From positions 1 through 64,000 of the forward strand of contig JAAZLO010000021.1 in assembly GCA_012689375.1 (NCBI GenBank): DNA of 64,000 bases. Direction: 5' to 3'. Origin of the DNA: Bacillota bacterium. Its GTDB lineage: Bacteria; Bacillota; SHA-98; UBA4971. Of this stretch, positions 28,567 to 36,633 are shown piece by piece (within the stretch, counting starts at the first letter, position 1; every line of letters starts with the position of its first letter). The notes below the pieces were generated by a model, which saw nothing but the letters and a program-made list of their open reading frames with translations, ran no database searches and was not told the origin of the DNA. The position numbers were made by a program, and so were the translations under genes.

Positions 28567-30555
28567 ATGAATTATAAAGAAGCAATAATTTTCCTACGAG
28601 AACTAGGTAAATTTGGTATGCGTACAGGGCTTGGGCGCAGCCTTGCATTATCTCATGAAACAGGCAAGCCTGAGCGGAAATTCCCAATAATTCACATAGC
28701 GGGCACCAACGGTAAAGGTTCAGTGGCGGCGATGATTGAATCTATTCTGAGACATTCAGGGTTTCATGTAGGGCTTTATACATCTCCGCATCTTTCATCG
28801 TACAACGAGCGAATTCGGGTAGGGGGGCGCCCTATTCCCAAACTCGCGCTGGCTAATCTAATGACTGAATTGAAGCCTATTTTTGAAAGAATCGCAAGTG
28901 ATGATTCGTTGGGGGCCCCGACTGAATTTGAGATAGGGACTGCACTTGCCTTTTCATATTTTGCACATGAAAAGGTGGATTTTGCAGTAGTCGAAGTGGG
29001 ATTGGGCGGAAGATTGGACTCCACTAATATTGTGACACCCCGGGTTTCAGTGATCACAAGTATAAGCCGGGAGCATACAAGTGTTCTGGGGGATACTCCG
29101 GAAGAGATTGCCTGGGAGAAAGCAGGAATTATTAAACAGGGTGTTCCTGTTGTCATAGGGCCGCAAAATCCTGCTGTTCTTGAGATAATAAAGAAAATTG
29201 CACATGAAAAACATTCACCGACTGTAATTTTCGGTGAAGATATAAAATGCTATAGAAAATACCGGTCCATTGATGGGCAGGTTTTTGCGGCGGAAGTCAA
29301 AGGGCAAAGCTTTGATTCTCTCAGAATCCCCCTCCTTGGGGCGCATCAGGTTGAAAATGCGGGTATCGCAGTAGGAGTAATAAAGACCCTATGTGATCTT
29401 GGAATAAAAATAAAGGGGAAAGCGATTATAAGCGGCCTTAAATCTGTTTCGTGGCCGGGGAGGCTGGAAGTGCTGCAGAAAAAGCCTCTGGTTTTAGTTG
29501 ACGGTGCCCATAATGAAGAAGGTATTGCTCGGTTGAAAGAGGCAATTCGTGAAATTAAAGATGATCAGGCTGTGACGGCAGTAGTAGGTATATCCCGAGG
29601 GAAGCCTGTTGGGAATATGATATCCGGGATTTCAGGATTTGCCGACAATATTATCGCTACAGGTGCTTTATCATCAAGAAGCGGAATAACGGATCCCGGT
29701 GTACTCTGGGATTTTGCAAAAAGGGAAGGGATCCCCGCTGAAATTATACGGGATCCGCTTCAGGCTGTAAATAAAGGATTGGAAAATGCTGGGGAATCAG
29801 GTGCCTTGGTGGTTTGCGGGTCTATTTATCTCGTCGGTAATGTGCGTAGGCATCTTCTGCAAACAGCAGGTGTATTACCTATGAGCCAAAGACTAGTTAT
29901 ATTTGTCGGGGCCTTTGGTTCCGGAAAAACTGAGGTTGCACTGAATTATGCAAAACTTATGCGTTTCCAGAGCAAGAAAGTTGCTATTATTGATTTTGAT
30001 ATTGTAAATCCCTATTTCAGATCTCGTGAGGTTGCCTCAGCTATGAAGGATCTCGGAATAAGCGTGATTTCGTCTGCACCTCGGATGGAAGCGGCTGATT
30101 TGCCTTCAATTTCTCCCTCTGTATTCCAGGCATTTCAGGATTTCTCGCTTCAGGCCGTGTTTGATGTAGGGGGAGATCCAACAGGTGCAAAAGCGCTTTC
30201 CGGGTTTAGGAGGCAGTTTAAGGAAGCAGGTTATGATATGTATTTTGTCTTAAATACAAACCGGCCCTTTACCAAAGACTTGGAAGATGCCAGGATAATG
30301 CTGGAGTCTATCGAAGAAATATCCCAACTCTCGGTTACGGGGATAGTAAGCAATACTCATTTAGGCAAAGAAACAACAACAGAGGATGTCTTAAAAGGGG
30401 TAAGGATTTCAGAGGCTCTTGGCCGTGAGCTGGATCTTCCCCTGGTATTTGCATGTGCCGATCAGGATATCATTGAAGATATCGGTAAACTTCCCCATAC
30501 GAGACTGGTAGGGCTTGATCTGCATATGAGACCCTTGTGGGAGAGGATTTCGTAA
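28567..30555 (+). CDS. folC: Fusion: folylpolyglutamate/dihydrofolate synthase (FolC) N-terminal part + P-loop (SIMIBI-like) ATPase C-terminal part
   Basis: IHIAGTNGKGSVAAMIESIL...YTSPHL (FolC); from about residue 439, SQRLVIFVGAFGSGKTEVALNYAKLMRFQSKKVAIIDFDIVNPYFRSREV (P-loop); no stop codon between. Confidence 0.88.
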   Translation: MNYKEAIIFLRELGKFGMRTGLGRSLALSHETGKPERKFPIIHIAGTNGKGSVAAMIESILRHSGFHVGLYTSPHLSSYNERIRVGGRPIPKLALANLMTELKPIFERIASDDSLGAPTEFEIGTALAFSYFAHEKVDFAVVEVGLGGRLDSTNIVTPRVSVITSISREHTSVLGDTPEEIAWEKAGIIKQGVPVVIGPQNPAVLEIIKKIAHEKHSPTVIFGEDIKCYRKYRSIDGQVFAAEVKGQSFDSLRIPLLGAHQVENAGIAVGVIKTLCDLGIKIKGKAIISGLKSVSWPGRLEVLQKKPLVLVDGAHNEEGIARLKEAIREIKDDQAVTAVVGISRGKPVGNMISGISGFADNIIATGALSSRSGITDPGVLWDFAKREGIPAEIIRDPLQAVNKGLENAGESGALVVCGSIYLVGNVRRHLLQTAGVLPMSQRLVIFVGAFGSGKTEVALNYAKLMRFQSKKVAIIDFDIVNPYFRSREVASAMKDLGISVISSAPRMEAADLPSISPSVFQAFQDFSLQAVFDVGGDPTGAKALSGFRRQFKEAGYDMYFVLNTNRPFTKDLEDARIMLESIEEISQLSVTGIVSNTHLGKETTTEDVLKGVRISEALGRELDLPLVFACADQDIIEDIGKLPHTRLVGLDLHMRPLWERIS

Positions 30556-30625
30556 ATGCTCAGGAGGAAAAACAGACAGCGCCAGGTAATATTAGTAGAT
30601 AGATGACTCTAAGGAGGGGTGCAGG

Positions 30626-31174
30626 ATGTCGGAGCGGGCAGGCAGAACCAAAGAAAGATCCCTATGGTTTGTGTTAGTATGGATTGTGACGCTTGGGGCA
30701 ATGGTGGGACTTGGTATCTTGCTTGGGAAGTACGTTTTGAGTTATTATGCATCATCATTGCAATCGTCGCGTACTAACGAGGTTTCAATAGCCGAATTAA
30801 GTCCGTCGGAGCACGATAATTCACAGAGTGTTGCGATTCCCGTATCCCCGATTTCCCCTGAACCACAGGAAAAACAGAAGGGAGTTTTATCTAAGGATCC
30901 TACTGTCAGTGCACCTGGCGAAGCAGGGATTACCCGTGGATCTACCGGAATTTCAGAAGAACCGATCCTTTATAAGGTTCAAGTCGGGGAATTTCATAAC
31001 AGGGAAGAGGCGGAAGATCTCGGGCGTAAATTAGAGGAAGCGGGATATCCTGTATTTATAACACCGGTTGCCCCTCACAGGATTCAAATAGGTGCGTTTC
31101 AGAATAAAGCCAATGCAGATGCACTTGTAAAAGAAATTGAAACGCAGGGGTATCCTGTAATTGTTCAGCAATAA
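30626..31174 (+). CDS. Membrane-anchored SPOR-domain protein
   Basis: N-terminal TM; C-terminal YKVQVGEFHNREEAEDLGRKLEEAGYPVFI...IQIGAFQNKANADALVKEIETQGYPV repeat. Confidence 0.85.
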   Translation: MSERAGRTKERSLWFVLVWIVTLGAMVGLGILLGKYVLSYYASSLQSSRTNEVSIAELSPSEHDNSQSVAIPVSPISPEPQEKQKGVLSKDPTVSAPGEAGITRGSTGISEEPILYKVQVGEFHNREEAEDLGRKLEEAGYPVFITPVAPHRIQIGAFQNKANADALVKEIETQGYPVIVQQ

Positions 31175-31210
31175 ATTATATTATAATTGTGGACGGAGGG
31201 TCAAAACCAG

Positions 31211-31594
31211 ATGCAATTGAGGGAGATTGTCAGAATACTTGATGCAGAGGTCCTCACCGGTAAAGATAAATTGGACATGCACGTTGAAGCAGGTTGCGGA
31301 TGTGATTTAATAAGTGATCTTCTGGCATTTACTAAAGAAAAGATGCTTATTCTTACCGGGTTGATATCACCCCAAATCATCCGTGCCGCGGAAATGGCGG
31401 ATTCAGCTGCCATTGTTTTTGTGCGGGGTAAACGGCCTACCCGTGATATTATTGATATGGGTGAAGAATTAGGTTTACCGATTCTATGTACATCTTATCC
31501 GTTATACGAATGTGCCGGTCTTCTGTTTACAGCAGGGTTACCGGGCTGGCGTCATTGGCCCCGTATCGTTAACGGAGTACAGAATGTACCTTGA
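31211..31594 (+). CDS. DRTGG-domain-like protein (first copy)
   Basis: LREIVRILDAEVLTGKDKLDMHVEAGCGCDLISDLLAF...; similar to the copy at 33369-33731. Confidence 0.7.
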   Translation: MQLREIVRILDAEVLTGKDKLDMHVEAGCGCDLISDLLAFTKEKMLILTGLISPQIIRAAEMADSAAIVFVRGKRPTRDIIDMGEELGLPILCTSYPLYECAGLLFTAGLPGWRHWPRIVNGVQNVP

Positions 31595-32012
31595 GTATCG
31601 TGTTGACGGGGGAGATTTCCAGGCATCAGGGCAAGCCGCGGCAGGAATTAAAAGAACGCTTCGCCAAATAGGTATAGATGCGGAAGTTGCCAGGCGGGCA
31701 GCTATTGTGACTTACGAAGCCGAAATGAATATTGCTATACATGCTTACCTCGGTACTATCAGTATTGAAATATTACCGGAACGAATTATTATTCAAGCTG
31801 ATGATGAAGGCCCGGGTATCGCTGATATCCCTGCGGCAATGCAGGTAGGGTATTCTACAGCGACAGAAGACATAAGGGAAATGGGATTTGGTGCAGGCCT
31901 CGGCCTTCCTAATATGAGGCGGTATTCCGATGAGTTTGAAATTGAATCACAAGTGGGGGTTGGGACAAGCGTCAGAGCGGTGATAATCTTGCCGGCGAAA
32001 GAAGGAAACTAA
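31584..32012 (+). CDS. Anti-sigma regulatory factor-like ATP-binding protein (HATPase, RsbW/SpoIIAB-type)
   Basis: AAIVTYEAEMNIAIHAYLGTISIEI...IIIQADDEGPGIADI...GFGAGLGLPNMRRYSDEFEIES. Confidence 0.82.
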   Translation: MYLEYRVDGGDFQASGQAAAGIKRTLRQIGIDAEVARRAAIVTYEAEMNIAIHAYLGTISIEILPERIIIQADDEGPGIADIPAAMQVGYSTATEDIREMGFGAGLGLPNMRRYSDEFEIESQVGVGTSVRAVIILPAKEGN

Positions 32013-32014
32013 TT

Positions 32015-33364
32015 ATGACCCAGCTGTTTCACTCGGTATTATTGATTGAGGAAAAATGTCGTGGTTGCACCAGATGCATCAGGAATTGCCCAACTGAAGC
32101 CATTAGGGTCAGAGGTGGCAAAGCCAGAATTAACGTAGAAAGGTGTATTGATTGCGGCGAATGTATCAGGACTTGTGATAATCATGCGAAGACTGCTGTA
32201 ACAGATCCTTTGTCAAAACTGGAAGAGTTTGATTACACTATTGCATTACCCGCCCCGTCTTTATATGCTCAATTTGGGAAAGAAACTGACAGAAGAAAAA
32301 TACTAGCTTCCCTTATTGATATGGGATTTAATGATGTTTTTGAGGTAGCGTACGGTGCGGATATAGCTACCTTTTTAACATTAGAATATCTAAAAAATCC
32401 AAACTGCAAGTTTCCTGCAATTTCAGCAGCCTGTCCCGCTGTTGTGAGATTAATTCAAGTGCGTTTTCCTTCATTGATAGATCACTTAATTCCGGTGGAA
32501 TCACCTATGGCATGTGCCGGAAAACTGGCTAAAGAGAAAACAAGTGAGAGGCTTGGAATCCCGGAAGATAAAATAGGGACTTTTTTTATTACTCCGTGCC
32601 CTGCAAAGGTTACTTGGGTGCGTGAGGCAAACAGTCGTGGAACTTTTTTTGTCGATGGTGCTATATCCATGTTTGATGCGTACGGTGAGATTATGAAAAG
32701 GCTTCTGACGATTCCTCCCCCTTACCCGCAGCTTAAGGCATCTCCGGACGGGGTCGGCTGGGGACGCACAGGTGGGGAACGTATTGCATCAAAAATTAAG
32801 AATTCCCTCGTAGTGGACGGAATCCATAATGTAATAAATGTTCTGGAAGAGGTTGAAATGGGCAGGCTGGACGATGTGGAGTTCTTAGAGGCCCAGGCAT
32901 GTGTAGGTGGGTGTATCGGCGGTGCCCTTACTGTATTAAATCCATTTATAGGCAAGATGAATTTAGAGTCTGTTGTTGATAAATCAAAGGATCGATCTGA
33001 ACCGCCTGAGGATTTTGTTAAGGAGTTCCGCCTCAAGGAACGCCTTGATGAATTTATAATGAAACTTGATATTATGGCAGTACCTGCTTTTAGGCTTGAT
33101 CAGGATGTATCCCGGGCAATTATCAAGGCCGAAATGATAGAAAAGGTAGTCAATGAACTGCCAGGGTTAGATTGTGGTTCGTGTGGCAGTCCTCATTGCC
33201 GTGCTTTGGCTGAGGATATTGTTCAAGGTCTTGCCGTTGATACTGATTGTATTTTAAAGCTACGTGAAGAAATTGAGATTCTTGCGGAACAACTTCTGGA
33301 GATGGCAAAAAAGAGTCCTTCAGCATTAAAAAGGGATGATAATTCTGGAGAATCCGGAGAGTGA
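32015..33364 (+). CDS. [FeFe]-hydrogenase-family protein, HydS-type putative sensory/regulatory hydrogenase
   Basis: N-terminal 2x4Fe-4S (CRGCTRCIRNCP, CIDCGECIRTC); H-cluster-like motifs SAACPAVV, TPCPAK, EAQACVGGCIGG; C-terminal CGSCGSPHCRALAEDIVQG...C Fe-S domain. Confidence 0.85.
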   Translation: MTQLFHSVLLIEEKCRGCTRCIRNCPTEAIRVRGGKARINVERCIDCGECIRTCDNHAKTAVTDPLSKLEEFDYTIALPAPSLYAQFGKETDRRKILASLIDMGFNDVFEVAYGADIATFLTLEYLKNPNCKFPAISAACPAVVRLIQVRFPSLIDHLIPVESPMACAGKLAKEKTSERLGIPEDKIGTFFITPCPAKVTWVREANSRGTFFVDGAISMFDAYGEIMKRLLTIPPPYPQLKASPDGVGWGRTGGERIASKIKNSLVVDGIHNVINVLEEVEMGRLDDVEFLEAQACVGGCIGGALTVLNPFIGKMNLESVVDKSKDRSEPPEDFVKEFRLKERLDEFIMKLDIMAVPAFRLDQDVSRAIIKAEMIEKVVNELPGLDCGSCGSPHCRALAEDIVQGLAVDTDCILKLREEIEILAEQLLEMAKKSPSALKRDDNSGESGE

Positions 33365-33368
33365 CGAT

Positions 33369-33731
33369 ATGAATCATGGAGTTACAATGAGGGATATTGT
33401 TGTTAAGCTCGGATGTGAAGTAATGGCCGGCTCGGAGCATTTGGATAATCCGGTGGCGTTTGGATATTCCTCAGATCTCTTAAGTGATGTTATGGCGAAA
33501 GTTGGTTTAGGCGATGTCTGGGTTACGGTACAGACACATGAAAATATTATAGCTGTAGGAAGCATTACAGGCGTTTCCGGGATTATAATTGCCGGGGGTG
33601 CTGCTCCTCTGCCTCCTACTGTGCGTAGGGCTAATGAAGAAGGTATTCCTTTGCTCGTTACCGTTAAACCTTCTTTTGAGGTTATCGGTATCCTTTACCA
33701 TATGGGTATAAAAGGTAGATCGGAGAAGTAG
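33369..33731 (+). CDS. DRTGG-domain-like protein (second copy)
   Basis: TMRDIVVKLGCEVMAGSEHLDNPVAFGYSSDLLSDVMAKV; similar to 31211-31594. Confidence 0.75.
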   Translation: MNHGVTMRDIVVKLGCEVMAGSEHLDNPVAFGYSSDLLSDVMAKVGLGDVWVTVQTHENIIAVGSITGVSGIIIAGGAAPLPPTVRRANEEGIPLLVTVKPSFEVIGILYHMGIKGRSEK

Positions 33732-33746
33732 AAGGGAAGAAATCAG

Positions 33747-34499
33747 GTGAGGTTCTTTTTGGCGGACTTTCATATCCATACGGCCCTTTCTCCATGTGCA
33801 GAAAATGAAATGACTCCGCCCGCCATAATTGCAGCTGCGAAGGATAAAGGCTTAGAGGTTATAGGTATTTGCGATCATAATTCAGCAGAAAATGTCATGG
33901 CAGTTATGGAGGCGGGAAAAGCTGAGGGGATAATGGTTATCGGTGGAGCTGAAGTCCAGACTGCAGAGGATGTGCATATCCTCACATTCTTTCGGGATTA
34001 TGGAAATCTAATTCTCTGGCAGGAAGAAATTTATGCTGCATTGCCCGGAATTAAAAACGATGAGGTGAAATTCGGGGAACAATTAATAATGAATTCGCAT
34101 GGAGAAATAACAGGTAGGTTAACTGCCTTTCTCTTAAGCTCCACATTCATGAGTATTGATTATGTAGGCAAGCGGGTACGGGAATTAGGAGGCTTCGTTA
34201 TTCCGGCGCATGTAGACAGGCCATCGTTTAGTCTTATAAGGAATCTTGGGTTTGTGCCGGCCGGACTTGAACCCTGCTGTGTGGAACTGTCAAAAAATAT
34301 CAGCATAGAGCAGGCTAAGAAGAAGTTCCCGTCCATTGCACAGTTCCCTCTCATTAAATCATCAGATGCTCATAGGTTAAATGAGATATCACCATATACA
34401 AAAATTTGGATGAAGGACAAGATCTGGGATGAGCTTTTGCTTGCCCTCAATTTCGCCGGAGGGAGGTACATTTTACCTTCTGATACTTGTCTACGATAA
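33747..34499 (+). CDS. PHP-domain phosphoesterase
   Basis: LADFHIHTALSPCAENEMTPPAII...GICDHNSAEN...VIPAHVDRPSF...IKSSDAH. Confidence 0.88.
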   Translation: MRFFLADFHIHTALSPCAENEMTPPAIIAAAKDKGLEVIGICDHNSAENVMAVMEAGKAEGIMVIGGAEVQTAEDVHILTFFRDYGNLILWQEEIYAALPGIKNDEVKFGEQLIMNSHGEITGRLTAFLLSSTFMSIDYVGKRVRELGGFVIPAHVDRPSFSLIRNLGFVPAGLEPCCVELSKNISIEQAKKKFPSIAQFPLIKSSDAHRLNEISPYTKIWMKDKIWDELLLALNFAGGRYILPSDTCLR

Positions 34500-34547
34500 T
34501 TATTATTCAATTAGTTCGTAAAGCAATATAAAAATAGGAGTGGGAAT

Positions 34548-35093
34548 GTGCGGGAACTTTCACTTCATATTCTTGATATAGCCCAGAACTCAATAGAGGC
34601 AGGGGCGGACAGCATAGAAATAATAATTACTGAAAACGAATCGTCTGATACTCTGACCATATGTATTCTGGATAACGGATCAGGGATTCCTGCAGAAGCC
34701 CTCGATAATATCACTGATCCCTTTGTAACATCTAGAAAAACCCGCCGGGTGGGGCTGGGGATCCCTTTATTTAAAGAAGCAGCCAGAGCAGCAGGAGGAG
34801 GTTTACAAATCCGGTCTGCAGTAGGTAAAGGAACGGAAATTAAAGCTGACTTTTCCCTAAGCAGTATTGACAGGGCACCTCTCGGGAATATAGCGGAAAC
34901 CATGGCTCTTCTTATGGTTTGTAATCCGGAGGTACATTTTAAATATGAACATATCAGGGGGAATACTAAATTCATGTGCAGTACAAGCAGCTTAGAAGAG
35001 ATACTTAACGGTATACCCCTTGGAAGCCCGGGTGCAGTATCTGTAATACGCAGTTTTATTGATGGCGGCCTTGAGGATATCAGAGTATCATAA
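34548..35093 (+). CDS. HATPase_c (histidine-kinase-like ATPase) domain protein
   Basis: LHILDIAQNSIEAGADSIEI...ILDNGSGIPAEALDNITDPFVTSRKTRRVGLGIPLFKEAARAAGG. Confidence 0.87.
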   Translation: MRELSLHILDIAQNSIEAGADSIEIIITENESSDTLTICILDNGSGIPAEALDNITDPFVTSRKTRRVGLGIPLFKEAARAAGGGLQIRSAVGKGTEIKADFSLSSIDRAPLGNIAETMALLMVCNPEVHFKYEHIRGNTKFMCSTSSLEEILNGIPLGSPGAVSVIRSFIDGGLEDIRVS

Positions 35094-35120
35094 GCCGACT
35101 GCAACTAATGCGCCGGAGGC

Positions 35121-35579
35121 ATGAGTATTGTGAAAGAGCGAGGCAAAGTAATTGATATCAGCGGAGACACTGCCAAAGTTGAAATTATCCGAAGAGACGA
35201 ATGCAGCCGATGTAAAGTGTGTGGTTTTGGATCAAGGGACACAATAACTGTTATTGCGGACAACGCTGTAAAGGCTGAAAAGCAAGACGAGGTAGAGCTG
35301 GAACTGAAAGGATCGCAGGTACTGAAAGCTGCGGCAATTATGTATCTCATACCCCTTGCCTTTTTTTTAATAGGGCTTCATTTAGGAAACATTTTTACAT
35401 CGTATATTGATCGGCAAGATATGATGTCTTTTTGGTCAGCTGTCTTCGGGTTTGTATTTTTGGGGCTTTCATATGTGGGGATATCTATATATAGCAGGCG
35501 TTCTGCAATATCAAAGTATCGGGCAAAGATTACCAGAATCTTGATTCCTTATAAATCAGGCAGGGGCGAAAATGAATAA
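35121..35579 (+). CDS. RseC/SoxR-reducing-system family membrane protein
   Basis: GKVIDISGDTAKVEIIRRDECSRCKVCGFG followed by two TM helices. Confidence 0.82.
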   Translation: MSIVKERGKVIDISGDTAKVEIIRRDECSRCKVCGFGSRDTITVIADNAVKAEKQDEVELELKGSQVLKAAAIMYLIPLAFFLIGLHLGNIFTSYIDRQDMMSFWSAVFGFVFLGLSYVGISIYSRRSAISKYRAKITRILIPYKSGRGENE

Positions 35580-35614
35580 GTAATAAATGAGTCTGAAAAA
35601 ATCCAAAAAAGGGA

Positions 35615-35632
35615 TTGTGAAAAATCGCACAA
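35615..35632. promoter_or_regulatory. Candidate Rex operator TTGTGAAAAATCGCACAA
   Basis: TTGTG-N8-CACAA inverted repeat in the intergenic region ahead of the hydrogenase-type diaphorase/rex gene set. Confidence 0.7.
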
Positions 35633-35732
35633 GGTAGTAAGCTAGTAGAAGGGAAGGAGAGCGGAGAAACACACCAAATAAACTATCTAATTCAATACTG
35701 AACTGATGGGTAGGTTTTGGGAGGTATTAAAA

Positions 35733-36095
35733 ATGAAAACAGTTGAGGATTTGGAACGGATCAGAAAGCAAGCCAAAGTAATGACTAAACTGAGGGAAGG
35801 CGGAGAAACAACTAAAGTAGTGGTTGGTATGGGAACTTGTGGAATTGCGGCAGGGGCACGTGAGACTCTGTCAGCTATTATGGATGAACTGGCACGCCGT
35901 AATATTCAGGACGTTATTGTAACACAGACAGGCTGTATCGGATTGTGTGAGCAGGAACCTATCATCACTGTAGAAAGGCCTGGTGAAGGGAAAGTTTCCT
36001 ACGGTAAAGTTTCCGGTGAAAGGGCGCGTAAAATTGTTGCCTCTCATGTAATAAACGGTCAAGTGGTCGGGGAGTGGGTAATCCCCGCAAGTTAA
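35733..36095 (+). CDS. HndB-like (2Fe-2S) ferredoxin-domain subunit
   Basis: VVVGMGTCGIAAGARETL...VTQTGCIGLCEQEPIITVE. Confidence 0.82.
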   Translation: MKTVEDLERIRKQAKVMTKLREGGETTKVVVGMGTCGIAAGARETLSAIMDELARRNIQDVIVTQTGCIGLCEQEPIITVERPGEGKVSYGKVSGERARKIVASHVINGQVVGEWVIPAS

Positions 36096-36130
36096 ATAAA
36101 CTGGAGCCTCTATGAGAAGGAGGATACGAG

Positions 36131-36610
36131 ATGAATGTTGTTCCTGCAGACTTAAACAACGTGGAATCAATTGTTAATGAAATTGTCACGAGGCATGAAG
36201 GAAACAAACACGAACTCGTCGCGGTCCTTAATGATGTTCAGAAGACACTGGGATATCTTCCTGAGAGTGCGCTTATTCAAGTTGCGGACGGTCTGGATAT
36301 TCCGCTCTCAAAGGTTTATGGTGTTGCTACTTTTTATACCCTTCTTTCCATAAAACCTATGGGGAAACATGTAATTAGGGTATGTGAAAGTGCACCTTGC
36401 CATTTGCTTGGTGCAAACTCGTTAATTGATGTTCTTCGGAAGGAACTTAGAATCTCTATCGGTGAAACTACAAAATGCGGCACATTTACATTAGAACATA
36501 CCAGCTGTCTGGGATTATGTGGTGTAGCTCCTGCAATAATGATAGATGATGAGGTATTTGGCAATCTCATGCCCGATGATATACCGGCTATTCTTGAAAA
36601 ATATAAGTGA
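36131..36610 (+). CDS. NuoE/HydC-like 2Fe-2S subunit
   Basis: GYLPESALIQVADGLDIPLSKVYGVATFY...CESAPCHLLGA...TSCLGLCGVAPAI. Confidence 0.9.
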   Translation: MNVVPADLNNVESIVNEIVTRHEGNKHELVAVLNDVQKTLGYLPESALIQVADGLDIPLSKVYGVATFYTLLSIKPMGKHVIRVCESAPCHLLGANSLIDVLRKELRISIGETTKCGTFTLEHTSCLGLCGVAPAIMIDDEVFGNLMPDDIPAILEKYK

Positions 36611-36633
36611 TATCTTTGAGGGAGGTGGCAATC

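Noticed and set aside
30556-30606. Possible 16-aa basic leader peptide MLRRKNRQRQVILVDR between folC fusion and SPOR gene
   Set aside because: Too short, weak initiation context, no attenuator-like structure downstream; likely chance
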